A stretch of 64,000 nucleotides of DNA, from positions 34,502-98,501 of the forward strand of contig JAYWBB010000083.1 in NCBI GenBank assembly GCA_043781855.1. Direction: 5' to 3'. Shown here piece by piece: positions 9,335-18,629 of the stretch (positions are counted from its first letter, which is position 1; the number at the start of each line of letters is the position of its first letter). The notes beneath the pieces were generated by a model. That model was not told the DNA's origin, ran no database searches, and saw only the letters and a program-made list of their open reading frames with translations. This DNA is from Nevskia sp043781855. Lineage in GTDB: Bacteria; Pseudomonadota; Gammaproteobacteria; Nevskiales; Nevskiaceae. A program made the translations under genes and the position numbers.

Positions 9335-9552
9335 GCGCCATCAATCGCGGCGTGAGCCAATTCTTCCATCCGTACCGGCTGCGAGAGCGAGTGGCTTGGA
9401 GACTGCCGATTTCGAAATACCGCACCAGCGCATCCCGTAAATTAGGAGAGCAAGGCGGGGCGGTTCCCTCACCAACGGTATGGCCCTGAGCCAGGCGTAG
9501 ACAGCACCGCCGCCTGCCCTGACAATCACCATGCCGCCCGCACCCGACCGAC

Positions 9553-10866
9553 ATGCCGCCGAATCCGTATCACCGCGTACACGCCTGGCTTTGGACGCGC
9601 GAGCCGAAGTCGTTGTTGCAGCGTGGGGCGCTGCATGTGGCGCGCTATGCGCTGGCGTTGCTGCGCGACCTGATCGAAGGCGAAATCAGCCTGCGGGCGA
9701 TGAGTCTTGTCTATACGACGCTGCTGTCGCTCGTACCTTTTCTCGCACTGTCGTTCTCGGTGCTCAAGGCGCTCGGCGTTCACAACTCGCTGCAGCCGGT
9801 GCTCGCACAGTTGCTCGCGCCGCTCGGCGAGCAGGCTGCGGTGATCACGCAGAACGTCATCGGCTTCGTCGACAACATCAAGGTCGGCGTGCTCGGTTCG
9901 ATCGGCGTCGGCCTGCTGCTGTACACCGCCGTGTCGATGATCTCGAAGATCGAGTCGAGCTTCAATTTCATCTGGAAAATAGGGCAGACCCGCGCGACCA
10001 CGCAGCGTTTCGGCCAGTATCTGGCGGTGCTGATCGTCGGCCCGGTGCTGGTGTTCTCGGCGCTCGGGCTAACTGCCTCGGTGCGCTCCAGCGCCATCGT
10101 CACGCACTTGGCGCAATTCGAGCCGTTCGGCACGACATTGCTGGTGCTGACCGAGCTTGCGCCTTATGCCTTGATCGTCGCGGCCTTCACCTTCATGTAT
10201 GGATTCATTCCCAACACGCGCGTGAAGCTGAGTGCGGCGGCAGCCGGCGGCCTGTTCGCCGGCATCGGCTGGCAGAGTGCGAGTATCGGCTTCGCGCACT
10301 TCGTCGGCGGCGCGAGCAGCTACAGCGCGATCTACTCGGGTTTCGCGATCGTCATCGTGCTGCTGATCTGGCTCTATCTCGGTTGGCTGATCGTCCTGTT
10401 CGGCTGCCGACTGGCCTTCTATATCCAGCACCCGCGCTACCTTTCGGGCTTCGTCGAAGCCGCGCCACCGGGCAGCCGGGAGTCGGAACTGCTTGCGCTG
10501 CGGCTCATGGCGCTGACCGTGACGCGCTTCCTCGCCGGCGAGGCGGCGCTGAGTTACGAGGATGCCCAGCGCAGCCTCGCGGTGACTGGCGAGCGGTTGG
10601 AGCGCACGGTCGCCGAGCTTGTACGCAACGGCGTGCTCGCCGAAATCCAGCCCGGACGACACCTGCTGCCGGCGCGCGATCCTTCGTCGTACACGCTGGC
10701 GCAGCTCTGGTCGTGGAGCCGCGGCGCCGAGCCGGAAATGCGCGGGCGTGATGCCGGCGAGCGGCGCGCCGTCGAATTTCTGCATCGCATCGAAAGCGAG
10801 GCGGCGGTCGTCGGTTCGATGAGCCTCAGCGAATGGCTGCGCGAGGCCGCCGCACCGCGTTCCTGA
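9553..10866 (+). CDS. yihY: YihY/BrkB family inner-membrane protein with C-terminal winged-helix-like extension
   Basis: The first 290 residues match the YihY/BrkB (old RNase BN) family: SLVYTTLLSLVPFLALSFSV near residue 50, GVGLLLYTAVSMISKIE near 120, FTFMYGFIPNTRVK near 210 and an IWLYLGWLIVLFGCRLAFY last helix near 275. About six transmembrane helices are predicted by eye. The 437-aa length exceeds the about 290 aa of E. coli YihY; the extra about 140 residues (LRLMALTVTRFLAGE, then AVTGERLERTVAELVRNGVL) resemble a winged-helix domain, common in proteobacterial homologues. The family's role is unresolved, and the old RNase BN assignment is known to be wrong. It is a stand-alone plus-strand gene after the regulatory gap. 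Confidence 0.9.
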   Translation: MPPNPYHRVHAWLWTREPKSLLQRGALHVARYALALLRDLIEGEISLRAMSLVYTTLLSLVPFLALSFSVLKALGVHNSLQPVLAQLLAPLGEQAAVITQNVIGFVDNIKVGVLGSIGVGLLLYTAVSMISKIESSFNFIWKIGQTRATTQRFGQYLAVLIVGPVLVFSALGLTASVRSSAIVTHLAQFEPFGTTLLVLTELAPYALIVAAFTFMYGFIPNTRVKLSAAAAGGLFAGIGWQSASIGFAHFVGGASSYSAIYSGFAIVIVLLIWLYLGWLIVLFGCRLAFYIQHPRYLSGFVEAAPPGSRESELLALRLMALTVTRFLAGEAALSYEDAQRSLAVTGERLERTVAELVRNGVLAEIQPGRHLLPARDPSSYTLAQLWSWSRGAEPEMRGRDAGERRAVEFLHRIESEAAVVGSMSLSEWLREAAAPRS

Positions 10867-10911
10867 ACCGTTGCAAGCAGTAATTTCGTGGGCGTAAACC
10901 GGCTTTTTCCC

Positions 10912-10917
10912 TATACT
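10912..10917 (+). promoter_or_regulatory. Possible -10 box for fadD
   Basis: TATACT lies 73 bp before the fadD start and matches five of six positions of the sigma-70 -10 consensus. The -35 region at the usual spacing is weak, so this is only a candidate. Confidence 0.35.
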
Positions 10918-10990
10918 CCGGGCCATCGATAAAAAACCGCCGCGACACCGGCCGGCGCCTCTGCACCCGATCAGATCAGGCAGACCCATC

Positions 10991-12685
10991 ATGGCGAAAC
11001 GGGGAGACGGTGCAACGGCAGACAGCGGGCGCATCTGGCTCGCGGAATACATGCCCGGCGTGCCGGCCGACATCGATCCCGGCGTTCACGCATCGCTGGC
11101 GGACCTGCTGGAAACGAGCTGCGAGAAATTCCGGGAGCTGCCCGCCTTCGAGAACATGGGTGTCGTGCTCAGCTACGACGATGTCGACCGGCTCTCGCAG
11201 GATTTCGCTTCGTATCTCCAAAACGTTGTCGGCTTGAACAAGGGCGACCGCGTCGCGGTCATGATGCCGAATCTTCTCCAGTATCCGATCGCGGTGTTCG
11301 GCATCCTCCGCGCCGGTCTGGTGGTCGTGAACGTCAATCCCCTGTACACGCCGCGCGAACTCGAACATCAGATGAAGGATTCCGGCGCGCGCGCCATCGT
11401 CATCGTCGAGAATTTTGCCAGTACGTTGCAGCAAGTGATCGGGTCCACGTCTCTGGAAACGGTGATTACGACGCAGGTCGGCGATCTGGCACCGTTCCCG
11501 AAGCGCCTGATCGCCAATTTCGTGGTCAAGCGCGTGAAGAAGATGGTGCCGCCCTGGAACCTTCCGGGGAGCGTGCCATTCCGCACTGCGCTCGCGCGCG
11601 GCAAGGCGCAGCCCTACCATCGCGCGCTGCTGACGCATGAGGACGTAGCGTTTCTCCAGTACACTGGCGGCACCACGGGACTATCGAAGGGCGCGACGCT
11701 GACCCATGGCAACATGGTCGCCAATCTCGCGCAGATGCACACATGGATCGGGCCGCTGCTGACCGAGGGCGAAGACATCGTCATCACTGCGCTGCCGCTG
11801 TATCACATCTTCGCGCTGACGGTGAACTGCCTGTTGTTCTTGCGCGTCGGCGGCAAGAACGTGTTGATCACGAACCCGCGCGACATGCCCGGCTTCGTCA
11901 AGGAGATGCGCCGCCACCGCTTCACTGCGTTCACTGGCGTCAACACCCTGTTCAACGGCCTGCTGCATACGCCGGGTTTCGAGACACTGGATTTCTCGGC
12001 GCTGAGATTCACGGTCGGTGGGGGCGCGGCGGTGCAGCAGGCGGTCGCCGAAAAATGGCAAGCGGTGACCGGTGCGGCGCTGACCGAAGGCTATGGCCTT
12101 TCGGAGGCGTCGCCCGGCGTCTGCTTTTCGCCAATGGACAAACCGGACTGGAATGGCACGATCGGCGTGCCGCTGCCGTCGACCTACGTCTCGCTGCGCG
12201 ACGATGACGACAAGATCGTTGCCGCCGGCGAGCCGGGCGAACTCTGCGTCAAGGGGCCGCAGATCATGCGCGGCTACTGGAACAAGCCGGACGAGACCCG
12301 GCAATCGTTCACCGGCGACGGCTACCTGAAGACCGGCGATATCGCCGTCGTCGACGCCTGCGGTTATTTCAGGATTGTCGACCGCAAGAAAGACATGATC
12401 CTGGTCTCCGGCTTCAACGTCTTTCCGAACGAGATCGAAAACGTCGTTGCCATGCACCCCGGCGTGCTCGAATGCGCCTGCATCGGCGTGCCCGACGACA
12501 AGACCGGCGAGGCGGTCAAGGTCTTCGTCGTGCGAAAGGACCCGGCGCTGACGGCAGACGCGCTGCGCGAACATTGCAGGCAGAATCTGACCGGCTACAA
12601 AGTACCCCGAGCGATCGAATTCCGGGATGCTCTGCCGAAAAGTAACGTCGGCAAGATCCTTCGAAAAGAACTGCGCGACGGCTGA
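10991..12685 (+). CDS. fadD: Long-chain fatty-acid--CoA ligase
   Basis: This ANL-superfamily enzyme activates fatty acids with ATP and CoA through an acyl-adenylate. The AMP-binding loop YTGGTTGLSKGA is near residue 224, the A5-type motif GYGLSEASP near 365, the A7/A8 region DGYLKTGDIAVV followed by RIVDRKKDMILVSGFNV near 435-475, and the catalytic C-terminal lysine lies in PKSNVGKILRKEL. At 564 aa it is close to E. coli FadD (561 aa). NVNPLYTPRELEHQ is a typical FadD signature that separates it from acetyl-CoA synthetase. It stands alone between yihY and ompA. With the desaturase, PlsB and WS/DGAT elsewhere in the window it would supply acyl-CoA for beta-oxidation, membrane lipids and storage lipids. 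Confidence 0.95.
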   Translation: MAKRGDGATADSGRIWLAEYMPGVPADIDPGVHASLADLLETSCEKFRELPAFENMGVVLSYDDVDRLSQDFASYLQNVVGLNKGDRVAVMMPNLLQYPIAVFGILRAGLVVVNVNPLYTPRELEHQMKDSGARAIVIVENFASTLQQVIGSTSLETVITTQVGDLAPFPKRLIANFVVKRVKKMVPPWNLPGSVPFRTALARGKAQPYHRALLTHEDVAFLQYTGGTTGLSKGATLTHGNMVANLAQMHTWIGPLLTEGEDIVITALPLYHIFALTVNCLLFLRVGGKNVLITNPRDMPGFVKEMRRHRFTAFTGVNTLFNGLLHTPGFETLDFSALRFTVGGGAAVQQAVAEKWQAVTGAALTEGYGLSEASPGVCFSPMDKPDWNGTIGVPLPSTYVSLRDDDDKIVAAGEPGELCVKGPQIMRGYWNKPDETRQSFTGDGYLKTGDIAVVDACGYFRIVDRKKDMILVSGFNVFPNEIENVVAMHPGVLECACIGVPDDKTGEAVKVFVVRKDPALTADALREHCRQNLTGYKVPRAIEFRDALPKSNVGKILRKELRDG

Positions 12686-12726
12686 AGGGTCCTAGTAACA
12701 ATGGATGACTATGCGGCGGCGTACGT

Positions 12727-12755
12727 TTGCGTGTCCGCGCCATAACTTCTATTCT
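12727..12755 (+). promoter_or_regulatory. Sigma-70 promoter of the OmpA-like gene
   Basis: TTGCGT (12727-12732) and TATTCT (12750-12755) are separated by exactly 17 bp, ahead of a leader of about 90 nt with AGGA 9 nt before ATG 12850. Both hexamers keep the most conserved consensus bases. Confidence 0.55.
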
Positions 12756-12849
12756 GTTGCGCACTGCCGATATGCAAGCTTGTCTTTATACGCGTGCCAT
12801 TCCGGCTCGGTGACTTAACCCCGTAACAATACCAATAGGAGTGTCCGCA

Positions 12850-14055
12850 ATGAGAAACACGGCTCTTGCGATTTTGCTGGGACTTGGAGTAGCGACGTCA
12901 GCGGTCGCATCACCCTCGACGAACGGACCCTATGGCGCCGTTCTCGGCAGCTATGTTGTACCGGATGATCCGCGCGATGCGAAGTACGGCATCGGCGGCG
13001 AGATCGTTTTTCTTGGCCTTCCCCTGGCCAACCATCTGAACCTCGAATTCTCCGGATTCGGCAACATCCTGAAGCGTAGTTCCGATCGCGGCACCGACGG
13101 TCAGTATGGTCTCGGCGTCGACCTCATGGCGCCGCTGACCAGTGGACACGTTCAGCCGTTCCTGCTGATCGGTGCCGGCGGCATCTACGAGCAACTCGCG
13201 ACTTCCGCCGACCGGAGCCAGCTTTCTCCATACCTGAATCTTGGCGGCGGCATGCTGTTCAAGCTGACCAAGAACTTCGCCGCCCGCGCTGAAGCTCGCT
13301 ATGTTGCCGACTACAATCAGAAGTCGATTCCGGGGACGGATCGGCTCGGCGACTATCGCCTCAGTTTCGGTGTCCAGTATTCGTTCCACACGCCGCCGCC
13401 GCCGCCCCCGGCTCCGGTCGTTGCGCCGCCGCCGCCACCGCCGCCTGTGGTTGCGCCGCCGGCCGACAGCGATGGCGATGGCGTTCCCGACAGCCTTGAC
13501 GAGTGCCCGAACACGCCGGCCGGCGTCAAGGTCGACTCGCGCGGTTGCCCGCTCGACAGCGACGGCGACGGCGTTCCCGATTACCTCGACCAGTGCCCCG
13601 GCACGCCGAAGAGCTTCAAGGTCGATGCGGTCGGTTGCATCATCGAGCAGACCGTCATCCTGCGGACCGTGAACTTCGAGTTCAACAAGGACACGCTGAC
13701 GTCGGAAGCCAAGGACGCGCTCGATCTGGTTGCTGCCGGTCTCGCCTCGCAGCCGAAGCTGACCGTGCAGATCGACGGCCATACCGACTCGAAGGGTTCT
13801 CCTGCCTACAACCTGAACCTGTCGAAGAAGCGTGCCGCCGCAGTTCGTCAGTACATGATCGGCAAGGGCGTGGCTGCCACGCGTCTGGCCGCCGAGGGCT
13901 TTGGCGAGAGCAAGCCGATCGCCAGTAATGACACCGAGGCCGGTCGCGCCGAGAACCGCCGCGTCGAGTTCCAGGTGCTGAACAAGCCGCTCGCGGTGAA
14001 GGTCCTCAAGAAGGGATCGACGGCAACGAAGCCGCGCGCCGCGAAGAAGAAGTAA
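12850..14055 (+). CDS. ompA: OmpA family outer-membrane protein with TSP3 repeats
   Basis: The start is ATG 12850, since AGGA at 12837-12840 is 9 nt away; GTG 12841 would leave no spacing. The signal peptide ends VATSAVA. Residues about 20-185 form an OmpA-like eight-strand barrel, closing with YRLSFGVQYSF. A Pro-rich hinge (PPPPPPAPVV) and two calcium-binding thrombospondin-3 repeats (DSDGDGVPDSLDECPNTP and DSDGDGVPDYLDQCPGTP) lead to an OmpA/MotB peptidoglycan-binding domain (NFEFNKDTL, IDGHTDSKGSPAYNLNLS, ENRRVEFQV). It tethers the outer membrane to peptidoglycan. An unusual Lys-rich tail (KVLKKGSTATKPRAAKKK) follows the domain. The gene has its own promoter and a strong terminator, so it is probably monocistronic. 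Confidence 0.95.
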   Translation: MRNTALAILLGLGVATSAVASPSTNGPYGAVLGSYVVPDDPRDAKYGIGGEIVFLGLPLANHLNLEFSGFGNILKRSSDRGTDGQYGLGVDLMAPLTSGHVQPFLLIGAGGIYEQLATSADRSQLSPYLNLGGGMLFKLTKNFAARAEARYVADYNQKSIPGTDRLGDYRLSFGVQYSFHTPPPPPPAPVVAPPPPPPPVVAPPADSDGDGVPDSLDECPNTPAGVKVDSRGCPLDSDGDGVPDYLDQCPGTPKSFKVDAVGCIIEQTVILRTVNFEFNKDTLTSEAKDALDLVAAGLASQPKLTVQIDGHTDSKGSPAYNLNLSKKRAAAVRQYMIGKGVAATRLAAEGFGESKPIASNDTEAGRAENRRVEFQVLNKPLAVKVLKKGSTATKPRAAKKK

Positions 14056-14082
14056 GGCGCGCAGCACGTAGCAGCTGACCGA

Positions 14083-14110
14083 AGCGCCGGACGAAAGTCC
14101 GGCGCTTTTT
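14083..14110 (+). terminator. Rho-independent terminator after ompA
   Basis: AGCGCCGGAC-GAAA-GTCCGGCGCT followed by TTTT: a perfect 10-bp stem with a GNRA tetraloop, 27 bp after the ompA stop. Its T-run reaches the stop codon of the convergent patatin gene. Confidence 0.95.
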
Positions 14111-15879
14111 CATTGTCGCGCGGCGCTCCGTGCAAGGTGCGCTTCGAGTTCCTGCAAGGCGTGTTGGTAGCCGCGCTCGATGACCTCGTCGATCCGCTTC
14201 CATTCGAACAGACCGACGCGCGACACCGGCATGCGGACGTAGAGATCGGCGCGCGCCGCACGCGCCCGGACGCCGCTCTCACTGGTCAGCGTCGCGCTGC
14301 GGAACAGGATGTCGGCCAGCGTGATGGGGCTGCCGATGCGCCGGCGCAGCAGCACTTCGGCATCCGGGCCTTCGACGCCCGGCACTTCCAGCGCGCCCTC
14401 GGTGCTGACGTCCGAGGCGATGATCGGCCCCCGGCCGTAGGCCTGCATGATGTCTGTCGGCAGGCTGTTGACGATCGCGCCGTCGGCCAGCAGATCACCT
14501 TTCCACACGATCGGCGGCGCCACCCCCGGCACCGCCATGCTGGTGCCGACCCAGATCGCGATCGGTCCCTGCTCGTGGATCACGGCCGTGCCGCGCGTCA
14601 GGTTGGTACTCAGACAGAAGAACGGCATCGGCAGATCTTCGATCAGGCGATCACCGAAGATTTCGTGCAGACGGCCGAGAAAACGGCGGCCGCGAATCAA
14701 GGATACGCGCGGCAGCACGTAATCGTTGAGGTAGTTGTGCTCGACGAAGGTTGCGCGCGCAACGTCGCGCAGTTCGCGGCTATCGGCGCCGCCGGCCAGC
14801 AAGGCTCCGAAGAAAGCGCCCATGCTGCTGCCGCCGACCAGATCGAACGGCAGCTTCAGCTCCTCGAGAGCGCGGATCAGGCCGATATGCGCGAAGCCGC
14901 GCGCGCCGCCGCCGCCGAGCACGAGGCCGAGGCCGGCGCCGCTGAGTTGGCGCGCGAGCCGCGAGTAGTCGTCGCGAACCTCGGGTCGCAGATAGTGATG
15001 GGCGGCGATTTCGCATTGCGCACGCCAGGCGTGCAGGGCATCGGGCCCGGTTGCGCGCGATCGCAGCATAACCAGTTCGACCGGCGCGCGCAGGTGAAGG
15101 CGCCGCAGCATCGGCGGAATCGCGCTGTCGGCCATCGCTGTCGCGCTATCCGCGACGATCAGCGCGCGGTCGGCCTGGCGCAGGCAGCGCTCGCTCCAGG
15201 CGCCGGCCGTCGCATCAGCGCAATAGATCAGGCGGCCGCCACCGACTTCGCGCGCGCCGAGCCAGTCGACCAGTCGCTGATTGTCGGCGCCGTCGTCGAA
15301 CCGCGTGCCCGACACTCCCGGCCCAAGCACACGGTCCACCGTCGCCGCGTCGATCAGCTCCGTCGTCAGTGGCAGCGCCGCCGCGAGCGAGCGTGTGAAG
15401 CCTTCGATATCGACCGAACGATCGGCCGGGATCAGCGCCAGCGTTTGTGTTGCGCGCACAGCGGCGAGCGCAGAAGGCCGCTGGTTCTGGCGCAGGCGAT
15501 GGATCAGCACGCGCGTCATTTCCAGCAGTGCGCTCGGGTAGAGACCGACGAATTCGAGGAATCGATCCCTTGCGATGCGCAGCAGGAGGCTGTCGCGCAG
15601 CGCATAAACTTCGCCGCTGCGTGGCTCGCCGGTGACGACGCTGATCTCGCCGATCGGCTCCAGCGGCGCGATGTCGCCGGCGATACCGCCATCGCTGCGC
15701 AGCGCGCGCAGCCGGCCGGTCACGACGATGTAGAGATAGTCAGCCTCGGCGCCGGCCGCGAACAAAGGCTCTCCGCCGGCGAGTTCCTGCATCGTGCAGA
15801 GCGCTGCGAGGCGCGCCAGGGCCGGGCCATCAAGGCCGGCGAACAGCCGGCATTGCGCGAGGATAGTGGTTGCATCCAT
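14110..15879 (-). CDS. Patatin-like phospholipase with N-terminal cyclic-nucleotide-binding domain
   Basis: The N-terminal about 130 residues form a cNMP-binding/Crp-type domain (FAAGAEADYLYIVVTGRLRA, EPIGEISVVTGEPRSGEVYA). A middle segment of about 180 residues resembles the NTE-family linker. The patatin domain carries the oxyanion loop GGGGARGFAHIG near residue 320, the nucleophile elbow GSSMG near 350 and the catalytic Asp in DGA near 468. This is the architecture of bacterial neuropathy-target-esterase-like proteins, which are Ser-Asp dyad (lyso)phospholipases. No signal peptide is seen, so it is cytoplasmic or membrane-associated. It converges on ompA at a shared terminator and diverges from the methyltransferase gene. 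Ligand control by cNMP is inferred from the domain only. Confidence 0.92.
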   Translation of the reverse strand: MDATTILAQCRLFAGLDGPALARLAALCTMQELAGGEPLFAAGAEADYLYIVVTGRLRALRSDGGIAGDIAPLEPIGEISVVTGEPRSGEVYALRDSLLLRIARDRFLEFVGLYPSALLEMTRVLIHRLRQNQRPSALAAVRATQTLALIPADRSVDIEGFTRSLAAALPLTTELIDAATVDRVLGPGVSGTRFDDGADNQRLVDWLGAREVGGGRLIYCADATAGAWSERCLRQADRALIVADSATAMADSAIPPMLRRLHLRAPVELVMLRSRATGPDALHAWRAQCEIAAHHYLRPEVRDDYSRLARQLSGAGLGLVLGGGGARGFAHIGLIRALEELKLPFDLVGGSSMGAFFGALLAGGADSRELRDVARATFVEHNYLNDYVLPRVSLIRGRRFLGRLHEIFGDRLIEDLPMPFFCLSTNLTRGTAVIHEQGPIAIWVGTSMAVPGVAPPIVWKGDLLADGAIVNSLPTDIMQAYGRGPIIASDVSTEGALEVPGVEGPDAEVLLRRRIGSPITLADILFRSATLTSESGVRARAARADLYVRMPVSRVGLFEWKRIDEVIERGYQHALQELEAHLARSAARQ

Positions 15880-15970
15880 GACCGATCCGCCGAAGATGGC
15901 GAAAGCTTAGCCCAATCGCAGCGCCCCGCCGCCCGGTCTCGCCGCGCGGTTATGCTGTCCGCCGCAAGCC

Positions 15971-16741
15971 ATGCACGACCCGCACCGCTACCGCCCCACT
16001 GAACGCTTCGGCGACCGCGTCGCCGAGTACGAGCGCGCGCGTCCCGGTTATCCGCCGGCGCTGACGCCGTGGCTGTTGCGGGCAGCAGCGGTCGAGCCTG
16101 GCGACGCCGTCGCGGATATCGGTTCCGGTACCGGCCTGTTCACCCGCGAACTGCTCGCTGCGGGTCTCCAGGTTTACGGCGTCGAGCCGAACGCGCCGAT
16201 GCGCGCCGCGGCAGAGCGCAACTTTACTGGACAGCCGAACTTCTTCAGCGTCTACGGCTCGGCCGAAGCCAGCGGCCTCCCGGATAGCAGCGTCAAACTC
16301 CTGACCGCAGCGCAAGCCTTCCACTGGTTCGACCTGCCGCTTGCGCGAACCGAAGCGCGCCGCATCCTGAAGCCCGGTGCGTGCGCGGCGCTGATCTGGA
16401 ACGTGCGCCGCCTTGACGGTGCGTTCGCGCTGGCTTACGAGGCGATGTTGATGACGCGCTGTCCGGCTTACGCTGCGGGGCAGCCACATCAGGCTGCGCC
16501 ATCGGATATCGACGGGTTCTTCGCGCCGGCCACGCCGCGCAGTGCGCGATTCGACTACGTCCAGACCTTCGATTTCGAGAAGCTGTGCGCGCGGCTGCTG
16601 TCCTCGTCCTACACGCCGAAAGCCGACGACCCGGAACGCCCGCCGCTGGTCGCTGCGCTGCGTGAACTCTTCGAGCGCCATGAGCGCAGCGGCTGCGTCG
16701 CGTTCGAGTACGACACGCGCGTCCACCTCGGTGCGCTCTAG
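15971..16741 (+). CDS. Class I SAM-dependent methyltransferase
   Basis: A Methyltransf_11-type Rossmann fold: motif I is VADIGSGTGLFTREL near residue 48, followed by the acidic YGVEPN end of strand 2 and AQAFHWFDLPLARTEARRIL as motifs IV-V, typical of the family that keeps an HWF triad. The N-terminal RYRPTERFGDRVAEYERARPGYP is characteristic of this group. At 256 aa it is a complete single-domain enzyme. The substrate cannot be told from sequence. It is divergent from the patatin gene and its last codons overlap the convergent DUF885 gene by 4 bp. Confidence 0.88.
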   Translation: MHDPHRYRPTERFGDRVAEYERARPGYPPALTPWLLRAAAVEPGDAVADIGSGTGLFTRELLAAGLQVYGVEPNAPMRAAAERNFTGQPNFFSVYGSAEASGLPDSSVKLLTAAQAFHWFDLPLARTEARRILKPGACAALIWNVRRLDGAFALAYEAMLMTRCPAYAAGQPHQAAPSDIDGFFAPATPRSARFDYVQTFDFEKLCARLLSSSYTPKADDPERPPLVAALRELFERHERSGCVAFEYDTRVHLGAL

Positions 16742-18549
16742 GTTTTCTTCGCAGCAAGCCAGCGGTTCACGCGCGCGTCGAGCACCGGCAGCGGCATCGC
16801 GCCGTCGCCGAGAATGATCCGGTGGAATTCGCGCAGGTCGAACTTGTCGCCGAGCTGCGCTTTCGCGCGCTCGCGCAGTTCGAGGATCTTCAGCATGCCG
16901 AGCTTGTAGCCGAGCGCCTGGCCCGGCCAGACCAGGTAGCGTTCGGTCTCCGAGGTCGCCTCGGTCTCCGCCATGCCGGTCTTGTCGATCAGATAGGCCA
17001 GCGCTTGTTCGCGCGTCCAGCGTGTGCGGTGCATGCCGGTGTCGACGACCAGACGCACGGCGCGGAACATCTCGTCGCGCAAGCGGCCGAGATTGTCGAA
17101 CGGGTCTTTCTCGTAGCCGAGTTCCCAGGCCAGCCGTTCGGCGTACAGCGCCCAGCCTTCGGCATAGGCATTGAAGCCGAGCACGCTGCGGAAAATCGGC
17201 TGGTTTTTCAGTTCCTGCGCAATCGAGACCTGGAAGTGATGACCCGGAATCGCCTCGTGATAGGCGAGCGTGCGCATCGTGAACTTCTCGACCTCGCTGA
17301 CGCGCCGCAGGTTGACGTAGAACACGCCGGCGCGCGAACCGTCGAGCGATCCAGACTCGTAGTAGGCGCCCGGCGCGGTTGCTTCCTTGAACGCCGGAAC
17401 CGCCTTGACCTGGACGCCGAGCTTCGGCCTCAAATCGAAATAGGGCCCGAGGCCGGCGTTGATTTCGTCGATGATCTTCTGGAAATCTGCGAGGCATTGC
17501 CGGCGGCCCTCGTCGCTGTCGGGATAGGCGAAGCGCGGCTCCTTGCGAAGTGCGGCCATGCGCACGCCAACGCTACCTTCCGCATAACCCTGAGCGCGCA
17601 GGATCGCGTCCATCTCGGTCTCGATCCGCGCGACTTCCCGGAGGCCGATCTCGTGGATCGCGTCCGGGTCGAGTTCGGAGGTGGTCTGCTGCCGGACCGA
17701 CCACGCATAGAACGCGTCGCCGTCGGGCAATGCCCAGACGCCGTTGTTCGCCGTTGCCTGGCCCTGCAAATGCTCGAAGTTCTCGATCAGCCGGGCATAC
17801 GCCGGATAGACGATGTCGTGTATCGCCATGCCGGCACTGGCGAGCAGCGCGGCACGCTCCGGCTCCGGAAGGTCTTTCAGCTTCGCGAGTTTCTCGGCAA
17901 GGCCGGTGTAGAGCGCGTTCTGTTGCGGGGGCTGGGCGGTGAACGCGCGCATCTCGACAAGCACCTTGTCGACCACGAACTTGGGCGGAATCAGCCCGCG
18001 CTGTTCGCGCAGTTGCAGGCCTTCGAGAACCTGCCCGAATTTCACGTCGAAAAGATCGAGCCGCGCGATGTAGCTGCGCGCATCTGCCGCCGAGTCGATT
18101 GGATGCTGAGTAATGAGGAAGCTCGGCAACTCGCTCTGGATGCCGGCCGTCGGATTCAGCGGATAGTCGTGGAACTGCCAGGGCTCGCCGTCGAGCGTCG
18201 TCTTCAGGAAGAAGTCGAGAATGTCGTAGGAAAGCTGCCGTCCCTCGTCGAGTTTCGCGCGATCGTAGCGGTGCAGCGTGTCGAATTCATGCCGCAGCGA
18301 GGTCAGTTGTTTTTGCTGATGCGCGACCGAGGCGTCGTCGAGTCGCCGGTCGAAATAGCGGATGCCGAACGGATGCGGTATCAGGCTGGTGACCAGCTCC
18401 GGCATTGCCAGTGCTGCGCGGACGAAGATGCGGTCATAGAACAGGTCGATCGAATAGGGCTTGTAGAAGCCGACGTTGGCGATCCATGCCGCCGCGCCGA
18501 GCACGGACAGCAGTACGAGACCGCCGAGCCATTTCAATATCGTTTTCAT
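16738..18549 (-). CDS. DUF885 family putative metallopeptidase, membrane-anchored or exported
   Basis: A 603-aa member of DUF885 (PF05960). It has a hydrophobic N-terminus (WLGGLVLLSVLGAAAWI) that could be a signal anchor and the family's zinc-like motif YHEAIPGHHFQVSIAQEL near residue 430, with the downstream AYAEGWALYAERLAWELG and GQALGYKLGMLKILELRERA blocks. Members are thought to be periplasmic peptidases or carboxypeptidases; substrate data are scarce. It lies just downstream of the M2 dipeptidyl carboxypeptidase and POT peptide transporter on the same strand, supporting a part in peptide use. A terminator separates it from the M2 gene, so it needs its own promoter. A disrupted paralogue lies at 51062-52825. 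Confidence 0.9.
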   Translation of the reverse strand: MKTILKWLGGLVLLSVLGAAAWIANVGFYKPYSIDLFYDRIFVRAALAMPELVTSLIPHPFGIRYFDRRLDDASVAHQQKQLTSLRHEFDTLHRYDRAKLDEGRQLSYDILDFFLKTTLDGEPWQFHDYPLNPTAGIQSELPSFLITQHPIDSAADARSYIARLDLFDVKFGQVLEGLQLREQRGLIPPKFVVDKVLVEMRAFTAQPPQQNALYTGLAEKLAKLKDLPEPERAALLASAGMAIHDIVYPAYARLIENFEHLQGQATANNGVWALPDGDAFYAWSVRQQTTSELDPDAIHEIGLREVARIETEMDAILRAQGYAEGSVGVRMAALRKEPRFAYPDSDEGRRQCLADFQKIIDEINAGLGPYFDLRPKLGVQVKAVPAFKEATAPGAYYESGSLDGSRAGVFYVNLRRVSEVEKFTMRTLAYHEAIPGHHFQVSIAQELKNQPIFRSVLGFNAYAEGWALYAERLAWELGYEKDPFDNLGRLRDEMFRAVRLVVDTGMHRTRWTREQALAYLIDKTGMAETEATSETERYLVWPGQALGYKLGMLKILELRERAKAQLGDKFDLREFHRIILGDGAMPLPVLDARVNRWLAAKKT

Positions 18550-18576
18550 GCGGGCTCACCCGGAGTGCACGACGGC

Positions 18577-18611
18577 AATAAAACGGGGAGCGCCATTCGC
18601 CGCGCTCCCCG
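18577..18611 (-). terminator. Rho-independent terminator after the M2 peptidase gene
   Basis: On the minus strand CGGGGAGCGC and GCGCTCCCCG (18584-18593 and 18602-18611) form a 10-bp stem with an 8-nt loop, followed by TTTTATTG. It lies 19 bp past the M2 stop. Confidence 0.9.
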
Positions 18612-18629
18612 GCATTCGATCAAGACGGT